In this document: in pieces, positions 32,198 through 42,962 of the stretch
Numbering within the stretch: the stretch's first letter is position 1
Layout of the letters: each line of letters starts with the position of its first letter
From: Botryosphaeria dothidea
Taxonomy: Eukaryota; Ascomycota; Dothideomycetes; Botryosphaeriales; Botryosphaeriaceae
Direction of reading: 5' to 3'
Assembly (NCBI GenBank): GCA_011503125.2
Contig: WWBZ02000011.1
Coordinates: forward strand, 806,001 to 870,000
Length of the DNA: 64,000 bases
Translations under genes and position numbers: made by a program
The notes under the pieces: model-generated
What the model was told of the DNA's origin: nothing
What the model saw: only the letters and a program-made list of their open reading frames with translations
Database searches by the model: none

Positions 32198-32759
32198 ATA
32201 CAGGCGCTTTCTCTATCGTATAGTATAACGTCTATAAGAGCAAGGATAGGGTAATACTCCCGCTCTTCAAGGAGGTAGACCCAAAAATCTACTATATCCT
32301 AGCTATCTAGGAACCCTAGAGGAACCCGAGGGTCAAGACAATAGCAAGATACCCTGCCTACCATACAGTTTTCCCTTAGGAGGGGACGGCAAGAACCTGC
32401 TTCTTTATAAGCAAGGCTATTACCCCTAACTCCTAGCAAGCAACAGTCCACTCACCAGATCTCATTATACTATCCCTTATCACTAGGACATATATAATCT
32501 ATATCCATAACTGCTATAACCCCCCACCAGCCTCCTATACTAGCACGGCTCTAGAAACCTTATCCCTTCTCCTAGAAGCTCTTAGAAAACTAGGGAAGCA
32601 TATCCTCCTAGGAGACTTTAACCTCCACCACCCTATCTGGGGAGGTATAACCTCCCTAATATACTATACACTTGTAGATAACCTTATCGAAATAGCTACT
32701 ATAGCTAGCCTTAACCTAGCCCTCCTAAGAGGTACTATTACGAGGAGAGAGGGTAGTAG

Positions 32760-33009
32760 TGTTACGGTTTGAACCCTAAGGGTGCCTTGGATGGATCCTG
32801 CGGCGAGACCTTGGGTTGAGAGGACCCTGAAGCTCAATGAAGCTCAACAAGAAAACCCTGCAACTCGCTACCAGTAAAAGGGACTCTGGAGAGATATATA
32901 AGCAGCGCTATCTTACTCAAACCTTTCTTTCTTTTCTCTTTAGCTTAGTCTTCTCGTAGATAGTAATGCCACTGCATTTCCGCGAGTGCACCGGATGCAA
33001 GCCATCACA
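32760..33009 (+). repeat. 5' LTR, essentially free of RIP
   Basis: 250 bp, TGTTACGG...CCATCACA. CpA and TpG dinucleotides are retained throughout, unlike the matching 3' LTR. Confidence 0.93.
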
Positions 33010-33159
33010 TTAGACTAAGCTCCTCTTTCAAACCACTAAAGCTCGATGGCATAGTGGGGGTCAACTGTAGATAGCCGCCTTAGGGCCTCGCTCAGTTAGT
33101 AAAGAGTACGACAATAACCGAACGATGCGATAATACGATACGTAACGACTACGACGGTT

Positions 33160-33345
33160 CCCCTTCCTCTATACGCTATAGCTCCCACGTGAGCACTGCG
33201 TTCTCTTCCCTTTCCTCTATACGCTATAGCTCCCACGTGAGCACTACGTTCTCATTCTCCTTTCCTCTATACGCTATAGCTCCCACGTAAGCACTGCGTC
33301 CTCATCCCCTTCCTCTGTGCGCCAGAGCTCCCACGTGAGCACGGC
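33160..33345 (+). repeat. Minisatellite in the LTR-element leader
   Basis: Four imperfect copies, about 47-50 bp each, with the core CGCTATAGCTCCCACGTGAG and spacer GCACTGCGTTCTC. The copies contain the E-box-like CACGTG and differ mainly at RIP-type positions. Confidence 0.85.
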
Positions 33346-33399
33346 TTCTCTCTACTAAAGTTACTAAGAAGTTTAGGATAGTAGCTAGGCTCGTTGCTA

Positions 33400-36300
33400 G
33401 TTGACTATACCTGGGAAATCGTTTAAGAAGGTGTCCGTGTAGGCACTTAAGAAGGTTCCCGAAGGAAGTCCTTTAATAAAACGACAGTGTAGCGTTTGAG
33501 AAGGCACGAAGAAGTCCCTAAAAGAAGATCTAAAAGGAGATCTTAGAGAGGGCACCCAAGAAGACACCCAAGAAGACACCTAAGAAGACACCCAAGAAGA
33601 CATCCAAGAAGACATCTAAGAAGACAACTAAGGAAGATACAGAACGATACCCAAGACCAAGGGGCTTCGGTGGCTACCGAGAACAACGAGCAAAGCCTAC
33701 TACAGTAGCTCGTCCAACTACTAGCTAGACCTACGTCCCCAAGAAAGAACGAACCCACGAAATAACTCGGCCTATTAGCTAAATATAGAGGAGACCGAGA
33801 TCAACTCGAACCATGGATTGCTTAAGCGAATGCAAAACTAAACGTCGACTACACCAACTATACTAAAGCAACGAAGTTCTTCGCGTTATATAACCGGTTA
33901 AGAGGGGAAGCTGCCCGCCAACTATAGCCCTAGATTCAAGCGGTTACGGCAATAAGTAATGCTACGGTTACCAACCTTATTGTACAGCTATGCCTATCCT
34001 TTAGCGACCCGTATACTAAGGAGAAGGCCTAACGCAAGCTTTATTAACTCCGTTAAGCCAGTAAGTCCTTTATAGAGTACTTTACCGAGTACCGGAAGCT
34101 CCTACTAGAAGTAGGAGGCACGGACTAGCTAGACGAAATTAAGAAGTCCTACCTCGAGGCTAGACTTAGTAGGGAGCTTTAATAATAAATAATCGGCCTT
34201 ACGAAACCGGACTAGCAGTTCGAGGACTACTATATAGAGCTTAAGCGAGTAAGTAACTAGTTAGAAGCTTTTTAACTACGTACCTAGAAGTTTAGGAATA
34301 ACCTCTAGAAGACGCCGGCAACTATAACAAAGACTACTACGTATCTAAAGCCCCCTTAAAACGACTAAATAGACTAGGAACTAACGGGCCTAGCTAAAGC
34401 CGTACTAACCTAGAGAGCTAAATAGGTAACTTAAGATAAGATTAACCGACGCCGTTAGAACAAGCTTTGCACGCGTTATAGCGCCTTAGGACACTAGTGG
34501 CAAGCATATCCTTATGCATCTGCCTACCGTCCAGCTTAAGCCGCTAGTACTAGGCAACTAGAGTAAGAGACTCTTCTATAACTAGAGGAGGTGTTAGAGG
34601 TTAACGAGAATTCGGAAAAAGAATAGCTTCTAATAAAATTCGCTATTAGGAGTAAAAGGAGTAAAATAAGCTTTAAGAAGATTGGAAGTAATTCGAGAAT
34701 AAGCATATAGAAAAACCACCCTTCTTAGTTTCGGTACTTATTAATAAGGAGACCTCTACTTAAACCCTTATCGATTCTAGGTACTTATCCTATAGCTTTA
34801 TCGATACTTAATTTGCTCGAAAATATAAACTCCAGCGTATCCCTATCCGACCAAGATAAATCTAGTTAGTTAATACTATTACCGACTCCTAGATTACCGA
34901 AGTAGCAATTGCCGAGATCGATATCGGCGGATACTAAACGAAAAGAGCTTACTTCTATATAGCTCTAAGGATTAAAAGCTATAAAGTTATTCTTAGCTTA
35001 CTATAGTTAGTAAAAGAGAGAGTAGAACTAGATATAGAAAAATAAATCCTTAGATTTAAGGACTCTAGCCTAGTAGTATAAAGCTAGAGAGAGAGAAAAG
35101 AACTCGACTATAGAAGGGTCGGAGCCGCTAGGTTCCGCCTTCTTACGAGGAAGAAACGACTTAGTTACTAGGTTTTCTTAGTAAGTCTAGCTAATATTAA
35201 TAAAGTACTTACTAAGAAGAAGTATACGGACCTAAGGACGAAACTACTAGCCTAGTTAGATAAACGGTTTCTTAATACCTTCGATAGAAGTAAAGCCGAT
35301 AAGTTACCTCTATACCGACCTAGAATCGATTATTAGATTAAGCTTAAGAAAGATAAGAATGGGAGGACACTAGTGGCCCTATAGGGACCCTTATATAATA
35401 TATCTAGAGACGAACTACTAGTACTCTAGAAAACGCTTATAGAGCTACTCGATAAAGGCTTTATCCGTGTAAGTAATTCTCTAGCCGCAGCGCTAGTCCT
35501 CTTTGTAAAGAAACTAGGTAGAGGCTTACGATTCTATTATAACTACCGAGCCCTTAATTAACTTATACGGAAGGATCGATATCTACTACCTCTTATCTAG
35601 AAGACCCTTAACCGGATTAGTAAGGCAAGATAGTTTACGAAACTCGATATAATCGTAGCATTTAATAAGATTCGGGTTAAACTAGGAGATAAATAGCTTA
35701 TAGCCTTTTAAACCCGCTTTAGACTATTTAAGTAGCTTATTACTCCCTTTAGACTAGCTAATGCACTAAGCACCTTTTAACGATATATTAACTAGACCCT
35801 ATAGGACTTCCTAGACGACTTCGTATCGGCTTATATCGATAATATACTTATTTTTACCGAGGGATCCCGTACCTAATACCGAGAGCACGTAACTAAGGTT
35901 CTCGAAAAGCTATAAGCAGCGGGACTATAGCTTAATATCGATAAGTGCGAATTCGAGGTTTAGTTAATAAAGTATCTTAGATTTATTATCGAAGCTAGGA
36001 AAGGTATCCGCATAGACCTAGCTAAGGTAAAAGCTATTTAGGAATAGAAAATACCAACTATAGTTAAAGGAGTACTTAGATTCCTTAGCTTTGCGAACTT
36101 CTACCGGCGCTTTATTAATAAATACTCGAAGTCTACGGCTCCGTTATATATACTTATAAAGAAAGACGTTCCGTTCTATTAGATAGAAGGAGTAGAAAGA
36201 GCGTTTCGAAAGCTAAAGAAGGCCTTTATTACGGCACTAATCCTTACCTAATTTAACCCGGACCGAAAGATAATCCTCGAGACTAACTTCTTAGAATACT

Positions 36301-38290
36301 ATATAGGAGGAATTTTATCCTAATACGATAATAATAGAGTGCTCCGGCTAGTTACCTACTTCTTAAAGAAGAACTCGCTAGTAGAGTATAACTACGAGAT
36401 CTACGATAAGGAGCTCCTTACGATTATTAAGTATCTTTAGTAGTAGAATATAGAGCTACGAAGCGTAAAAGAATTTAAGATTATTACGGACTATAAGAAT
36501 CTCGAATACTTTATAATAGTCCGACGGCTCTCTAAGAGGCAAATAAGATAGTAGCTAATTCTAAGCCGATTTAACTTTACTATTACTTACCGTCTAGGCA
36601 AGCTTAGGGCTTAGCCTAACGTACTTATACGAAGAGACTAAGACTTACTAGTATCTTAAGATAATAAGAGGCTTTAATATTATATCGCACGACTCTTAAG
36701 CCTAGATAAGATTTAAGCTAACTATTAAAGAGTTTTAGTAATACTAGTATAAATAAGACGATAAGCTATAACTAAATAAGAAGTAGACGAACTAGTAGAC
36801 GAACTATTAGATAGATCTATAGACGAACTAGTATACGAATAAGGAGTAACGTTAATTAAAGACTATTTACGGTAGCTCTAGTAAGAGGTAAAAGTAGCGG
36901 ATCCGGACTATAGACGTCTTATAATAGTAGTAAGAGAGGGTAGAAGAACGCTACTAAACGATTTAGAAGAACTAGTTAAGCTCTTAATTACTAATTACTC
37001 CTTAAATAATTAAGAAGAGTTACTATTCCGCAGCAGACGTTAGGTACTAAACTACGAGCCTTTAAAAACTAAGCTAATCTAGACACTCTACGATTTAATA
37101 ATAGTAGTTTATCTAGGACGTACTAGAATAATAGCCCTTATCGTAAGATAGTTCTTCTAGCCGAACTTCGTATCTAATATACGTAGATTCGTACGTAACT
37201 ATAACGTCTACGGAAGGACTAGAGTCTAGAGAGACTATAAATAAGAACTACTACGGCCGTTACTAGTACTAAACCGTTAGTAGAGAGAGATCTTAGTCGA
37301 CTTTATTAGACCGCTACCCGAGAGCTAAGGATGTCGGATGCTTATAGTTATTACTAATCGATTAGTTACTAGGATATTTATTCGCTGCTTCTACCGCTAC
37401 TATAAAGTCCTAACCGCTATTATCTCTAACCGGGGAAGCTAATTTATTAGCCAGCTATAGAAGAGGGTTTACTAATTACTTAGGATCGAAAGACGAATCT
37501 TAATAGCCTACTATCTAGAAATAGATAGATTAACGGAGCGTGCGAACACTAAGATAGAAAGAAAGCTCTGCCGGATAGTTAACTACGCGCAAGATAACTA
37601 GGTTAACTAGTTACTAGTAATAGAGCTTGCTATAAATAGCTAAGAATCCTTATCGATAGGTATTAGCCCCTTCTTCCTCTCTTATAGATACTACCTCGAG
37701 CTACTATAGTTATTCGAGGATTCTTAACTAGTTCCGAACCCTATATTACTAATATAAAAAGGAGAAGTAATCGTAGTAAAGATTAAAGAGATAACCGAAT
37801 AGGTAGAAGTATTAATAGCGAACGTATAATAGGATTAGGAGACCTAAGCAAATCGATATAGGGACCTATTACTAGCGTATAAAGTAGGGGATAAAGTCTA
37901 GCTAAATCTTAAGAATATACGAACGGACCGCCTAAGCCGGAAGCTTAATAATCGAGTAGTAAAGTTTATAGTTATCGAGGTTATTAGCCCTTATAGCTAT
38001 AAACTAGACGTATTAACTAGGATATATAACGTCTTTAACGTCGATCTCTTACGCCTAGCTAGAATAGATCCTTTACTAAGCTAAGAATAGGACGATTATT
38101 AACTACTAGCTATACTCGTTAATAGAGAAAAAAAATAGAGGGTTAAAGCTATCTTAGATAAAAAACTAGAAAGACGGCTAGGCTAGCGGAAACGGTAGAA
38201 ACTCTATTAAGTTAAGTAGAGAGGATACGCGCGGCTAACTTAGGAACTAGTAAGCGCTTTAGAAGATACTAAAGTCCTAGAGACCTATCT
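33400..38290 (+). pseudogene. gag-pol remnant of the nested LTR retrotransposon
   Basis: No open frame of useful length remains. Translating through the TAG/TAA codons gives a gag region with tandem acidic repeats (33541-33626) and a protease-like part. A reverse transcriptase follows ([35 protein letters not shown], the last corresponding to the usual YxDD site, with C-to-T change possible), then [19 protein letters not shown], an RNase H segment ([12 protein letters not shown]) and integrase-like sequence around 37,260-37,600. Stops are dominated by TAG and TAA where CAG, CAA or TGG would be expected, the RIP pattern. Confidence 0.75.
33541..33626 (+). repeat. 12-bp tandem repeat coding Thr-Gln-Glu-Asp in gag
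   Basis: About seven copies of ACCCAAGAAGAC, which in frame give a repeated Thr/Ile-Gln-Glu-Asp unit. Two copies have TAA instead of CAA, again a C-to-T change. Confidence 0.8.
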
Positions 38291-38311
38291 TTAAAGCCGA
38301 GAGGGGGGTAA

Positions 38312-38561
38312 TATTACGGTTTAAACCCTAAGGGTGCCTTAGATAGATCCTACGGCGAGACCTTAGGTTAAGAGGACCCTAAAGCTTAATAAAGCTTAAT
38401 AAGAAAACCCTATAACTCGCTACTAGTAAAAGGGACTCTAGAGAGATATATAAGTAGCGCTATCTTACTTAAATCTTTCTTTCTTTTCTCTTTAGCTTAG
38501 TCTTCTCGTAGATAGTAATACTACTATATTTCCGCGAGTGTACCGGATACAAGCTATTATA
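38312..38561 (+). repeat. 3' LTR, strongly RIP-mutated
   Basis: Same 250-bp length as the 5' LTR. Nearly every difference from it is CpA to TpA or TpG to TpA (for example CTTGGATGG to CTTAGATAG). Confidence 0.93.
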
Positions 38562-41500
38562 AGTAGCGAGAGTATCCTAGATCTTATTTTTACTATATAG
38601 TGGCTAGAGGAGAGGATCCTTAGCTGCGGAGTTAGCTAGGAGCTCGAATCCTCCTCTAACTACCTATCTATCCTTACTACGCTTAATATCTTCTCTACCC
38701 CTATAGAACTACGCCCTCTAAGGCCCTAGTAGAAAAAAGTAGACTAGAATAGAACTAATTAGGTGCTTTAAATAAAGCTCGAATACCTTAGAGCAGCCTC
38801 TTTTAATACTAAAGTAGATCTAGACTACTTTACGGAACTACTCTAGGAGGTTATCTAAAGGATAATCTAGGAAACTATTCTAGTAGCGAGACTCTTACCC
38901 TAGGCCTCTATATAATAGATAAAGAAGTATTCGAACCTAGTACTCTAGGCGAGAGTAGCTAGAAGAAAATAGACGGCTTATAATAAACGGACCTTAGAGG
39001 GCGGAGAGACGAGGTAACGAAGCCGGTAAAGGTAGTAGGGGTAAAGTAATGCCGAAGTATAAGGGTGTAGTTTAAAGGGCGAGGGTACGAGGTGCGAGAG
39101 ACGAGGGGCGAGGAACGAGAGACGAGGGAGGTAAGTAAGGTCTAATTTAAGGCGTACTAAGTTATACGCGAGGAATACTTATTACTAGACTAAAGAACTA
39201 ACTATAAAGTAGAGGGGCGAGCTTTATATATATAAAGAACGAACTAAAATACTAGCTTCCTAATTTATAAGTAGGTAAGTCTAGATCTAGATTTTAAATT
39301 AACGAAGGTAAACGAGAGGTAAGAGATCTAAGTAAGCTACGTTTATAACACGGCTATAAGGAGGGAGGAGGACTAGGTAGTATACTAAACTATTACTAAT
39401 AGTAAGAAGAGGTAGATTAGAAGAGATAGAATAAAAGTATAGCGTAGAATAGTAGCTAAGATTACCTTAGACCTATCTATACTCTAGAAGCTCTTAAAGT
39501 AGATAAGAATAAGGATACTAGAGCCTCTAGCTCTATCTTAGTTTCTACCCCTCTAGGAAGTAGATAGATAACTATACTACGATAACTAGTCTAAGATAGA
39601 AATCCTTATTAACTAGTTCTTCTCCTCTTCTAGGGCTACCGACCTCTTAGACCTAGATAGATATATATATCTAGTACTAGTAGAGATCCCCTAAGACCTC
39701 GCCGAAGAGTAGATTATCTATACTATTAAGAAGCTTCTCCTAGATAAGATACTAGGCCTAGATAAGATTATTAATAGGTTTCTAAAGTAGTATACCTAGA
39801 CACTAAGTAGACTACTTACTAGACTCTTCTAGGAATACCTCGTACTTATATACTATTCTAGATAGTTTAAAAGCTCTATTACCGTAGTCCTAAGAAAACT
39901 ATAGAGGAATAACTATACTAAAGCTAAATTATTTAGGCCGATTACTCTACTTAATACGCTAGGAAAGCTACTTAAGAGGATTATAGTAGATAGAATCTCC
40001 TAGGCTACTAAAGTATACGGCCTACTCCCTAATATATAGATAGGAGCTAGGAGAAACAGGTCCGTAGTAGTAGCTCTCGACCTACTTATAGAATAGATCT
40101 ATACTATCTAGGTATAAGATCTAGGGCTAGTAGCTTTAGTCCTTAGCCTAGATATCTTAGGAGTATATAACTACGTATTCTATAGAAGGATTCTCTATAA
40201 TATAAGGATAGTAAGACTCCCGGAATAGATAGAAAGATTTACTTAATCCTTTCTATAGGACCGTACTACTTAGCTATCCTTCGGAGACTTTACTAGTCTA
40301 CTAATCTAGACCTTAACCGGGATTCCCTAGGGATTCTTACTATCTCCGATCCTCTACCTATTCTTTACCTCTAACCTACTTATATAGCTACGTAGGGGTA
40401 ATACCTTCCCCCTTAGATTCGTCGATAATACTAATATTCTAACCTTTAGTAGATCTATAGAATAAAACTATAGGATACTAGAGGGCGTATATTAAATTTA
40501 CGAGCGCTGGGCAGCTACCTACGGGTTAGCTTTCTCGCCCGATAAGTATTACCTTATTTATTTTATAAGAAAACTAAGAAGATTTAATATAGTAGCAGAG
40601 ATCCGTATCCCTAGATTTACTAGATGCCTAGAGCCTATAATTAAGATTCTAGGAGTCTACGTAGACAATAAGCTTAGATAGGGACCCTATATTAGGGAAA
40701 CAGGAGCTAAGGCAATTAAATAGTATATATCTCTCTCTAGACTCGCAGCATCTACCTAGGGAGCTTCATTTACTAAAGCCCGCTATATCTATATAGCTGT
40801 AGTAAGACTAGTCATGACCTACGGCTGTAGGGTATAGCACGTCCTAGAGGGAACCCTAGGGTGGAGAAAGACAGCCACCCAGCCACTGTAGAAGATTCAA
40901 AACCAGTGCCTACGCACCATCTCAGGGGCATACAAGTCAACCAGCACACAAACTTTAGAGCACGAGACGGGGATTTCCCTACTCTCACTCTACCTGGACG
41001 AACTGGCGCTAGCCTAGACTATTAGATCTAGGGATGGCCTAGTAGCAATAGTGGTAGAGGACACTTGCCAGAGCATTAAAGAGATAGCCCGGGCTATACT
41101 AGGCACTAGAGGCACAGCCGGCCTAGCCAGAAGAACTCTACTTAGAGAAAGAGCAATAGCCCTCCTTAACTACTGCCCCCCTACCTACTAGAGTCTTCCG
41201 GAGCGAATAAGACTACGCATAGTATATAGGAACAAGTAGAAGAAGAGATGGATAAAGTTTACTAGCCAAGGAAGGCAAGATAAGCTAGTAGCCCAAAGCA
41301 CACAGTAGAACCCAAAGATTCGACAAATTCACAGCGAACTGTCTAAGCCACAGAGCACACTCGCCACTCTACTGCGTACTAAGCATATTAGACTAGAGGA
41401 CTTCCTCTCTAGGCGCAAGGTGCCAGGACACCCTAGCCCTACCTATCCATGCGGCTGGCATAGACAAACCCCAAAGCATATCCTCCTCTTCTGCCCCTAC

Positions 41501-41666
41501 TCCTAATAGGGTAGGGCACAGATACTCCAAAGGGCAGGGACCACGGACTACGATTCCCTCCTCTTAATAAAAAAGGGGATTAAAGTAGCAACAGACTGGT
41601 TCTTACACCTAGGGCTGCTTAAGCAATTCAGCCTGGTAAGGGAACTAATCTAGGAGGATAACCAGG

Positions 41667-41726
41667 AAGAGGAACCAGGAGGACCACCAGGACCACCAGG
41701 ACCACTAGGACCACCAGGACCCGGAC
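41667..41726 (+). repeat. Collagen-like Gly-Pro-Pro repeat at the LINE ORF2 C terminus
   Basis: Tandem 9-bp units of the AGGACCACC type encode GGPPGPPGPLGPPGPG. The sister LINE at 54,190-54,240 has a shorter version, so the array length varies between copies. Confidence 0.75.
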
Positions 41727-41970
41727 AACTACGAGGATAAGGACTGAAGGGATAGGTCTAGTAGGTGAATATAGGGCTGCTATAGCAGCCGCTACTGGTA
41801 AGAAGGAAAAACAAGAACTAGTATAGGATAGCATGCCTAGAGAGAGAGGAGGGGTTTTTGCCAGGCGAAAAGGTTTTCCCCCTCGTGTAAAATAACTATA
41901 GATAGCCAGCCCCGCATGGACCCGTAAGGGAGCTATATCGGGAAGAAATGAATTTATCTATCTATCTATC

Positions 41971-41980
41971 ATTGTCTATC
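41971..41980. repeat. Right target-site duplication of the LINE
   Basis: ATTGTCTATC, the partner of 30687-30696. It restores the permease reading frame directly. Confidence 0.92.
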
Positions 41981-42069
41981 TCTTCAACATTGCTAGTTGG
42001 AAGGTTTGGAAGGGGACGAAGAAGGTTGAGTTGACAAGTATGGATTTAAGCTCTGGGAGGTTGGAGTAA
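41971..42069 (+). pseudogene. Separated 3' end of the amino-acid permease
   Basis: After the duplicated ATTGTCTATC the sequence reads on in the permease frame as LFNIASWKVWKGTKKVEL to a TAA at 42067-42069. This is the end of the last membrane helix and a 25-residue cytosolic tail. The frame and total length fit the five upstream coding parts exactly (1,548 bp). It has no promoter or start of its own and is now 11.3 kb from the rest of the gene, too far for a normal fungal intron. Confidence 0.9.
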
Positions 42070-42962
42070 TAAAAAACAAGAGTTGAAGTATCGCCTTGCT
42101 CCGAGCACTTCGATTTTCCCCACATAGTGGAATTCACGAGTGTTCGCATATCGGGCTACTTACCTGAGTATCACGAATGCCCAGGTGCTTGTCGGCCGAG
42201 ACTTTGCCGGCTCGATGACTGTGCAAATTCCTTCTACTTGAATTTATATCCTCCTAACTTTTTTATTTGCAACTTGACTATATTATTTCGGGTTCGTAGG
42301 CCAGGGAGAAACTAATTTCGAATTCGTGCAGCCTTACAAAAGAAGCCCGGAAGACGACAGGCTGTCGGAGCAAGCGCAGACTTCGATTTCCGTACAACGG
42401 TGCAGCGGTCAACTTTGCATGATTACCCACCCGTCAAAGAGCTTGGGCCACGCGTTAGATAAGCATTTTCCCACAAAAGGCTTTTCTCTTCCCATGTTCT
42501 TCCTGTTCTTGAAGGAATCCAAGCCATTAATGTTCCGCATTTTATTGTGAGAAGCTCCATTGTAGTATTTGTTTTTGAAGTGGCGTTATTCCTTCAAATT
42601 TTTATACCCAAACCACTATCAGAAAAGCATGGAGTCTCCCACTGTAATTGCAGGTAGAAGCGCGAGGGAAAGCTCGTCTTTACGGATAAAAGTGGGTTTC
42701 TCGAGAGTGCCAAGAATAAGCTGCATACCGCCCTGTCACTATTGTTTACCCGACAGCCTGTCAGTGTTGCCTTAAGCCCCGATGAGCCCCATACTACATA
42801 CACAGCAGGCCGTATTGTGCGAGTTCGCATACGCACGAGTTCCACGTGCTGTTCAAGGATAGTCCGTCCGGCTGCAGCCTTGTGCTGCTTCTCACAAATG
42901 CCGAAGGCTCGCCGCCTCAGCAATGTTTTTCCAGTCCAGATAATTTCAACATACTGACGAAC
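42070..42962. other. Intergenic region, no gene seen
   Basis: AT-richer than the genes around it. It should hold the former permease 3' UTR and the promoter of the next gene. Short open frames have no protein-like features. Confidence 0.45.

Larger units (their letters stand above)
32760..38561 (+). mobile_element. Ty3/gypsy-type LTR retrotransposon, 5.8 kb, nested in the LINE
   Basis: Starts TGTTACGG and ends ATTATA (a RIP-changed form of ATCACA). It is flanked by AGTAG at 32755-32759 and 38562-38566. The uninterrupted LINE copy at 53958-59111 shows the empty site with a single AGTAG, which proves the insertion. LTRs of exactly 250 bp lie at both ends, and a polypurine tract (GAGAGGGGGG) precedes the 3' LTR. 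The internal part shows gag, reverse transcriptase, RNase H and integrase remnants in one reading direction. The RT before integrase order and RT motifs point to Ty3/gypsy. No intact frame remains. Confidence 0.93.
32200..41850 (+). pseudogene. LINE ORF2 (endonuclease + reverse transcriptase), split and inactivated
   Basis: Before the nested insertion (32200-32754) the endonuclease N-terminal part reads LSIVQYNVYKSKDRVMLPLF and later HILLGDFNLHHP, an apurinic-endonuclease-like fold. After it (38567 on) the remaining endonuclease and the reverse transcriptase are present but riddled with stops. The C-terminal region from about 40820 is nearly undamaged (QNQCLRTISGAYKSTSTQTL, CGWHRQTPKHILLFCP with tag substitutions), with a Cys/His zinc-like motif. 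A short Gly/Pro repeat is near the end. Confidence 0.7.
30697..41970 (+). mobile_element. LINE (non-LTR retrotransposon) inserted in the permease, itself interrupted
   Basis: Full-length-looking element of about 5.5 kb once the nested LTR retrotransposon and its duplication are removed. It has ORF1 with zinc knuckles, ORF2 with endonuclease and reverse transcriptase, and a 3' end in a (TATC)n tail at 41954-41970. It is bounded by the 10-bp duplication ATTGTCTATC. Both outer parts (30697 to about 31200, and about 40820-41970) keep normal CpA/TpG content, while the interior is heavily RIP-mutated with many TAG/TAA in place of Trp/Gln codons. The closest group I can name is the Tad1-like LINEs of filamentous fungi; this is from layout only. 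A second copy lies at 53958-59111. Confidence 0.9.

Noticed and set aside
33160..33345. CRISPR-like array
   Set aside because: Head-to-tail minisatellite with no unique spacers, in a eukaryotic retrotransposon leader.
33543..33758. Reverse-strand Cys/Leu-rich protein with repeats (LLGCLL)
   Set aside because: It is the antisense of the acidic gag tandem repeat.
42846..42962. Upstream start for the large membrane protein (MLFKDSPSG)
   Set aside because: The extra 39 residues look like leader sequence; double ATG at 42963/42966 precedes the protein-like part.
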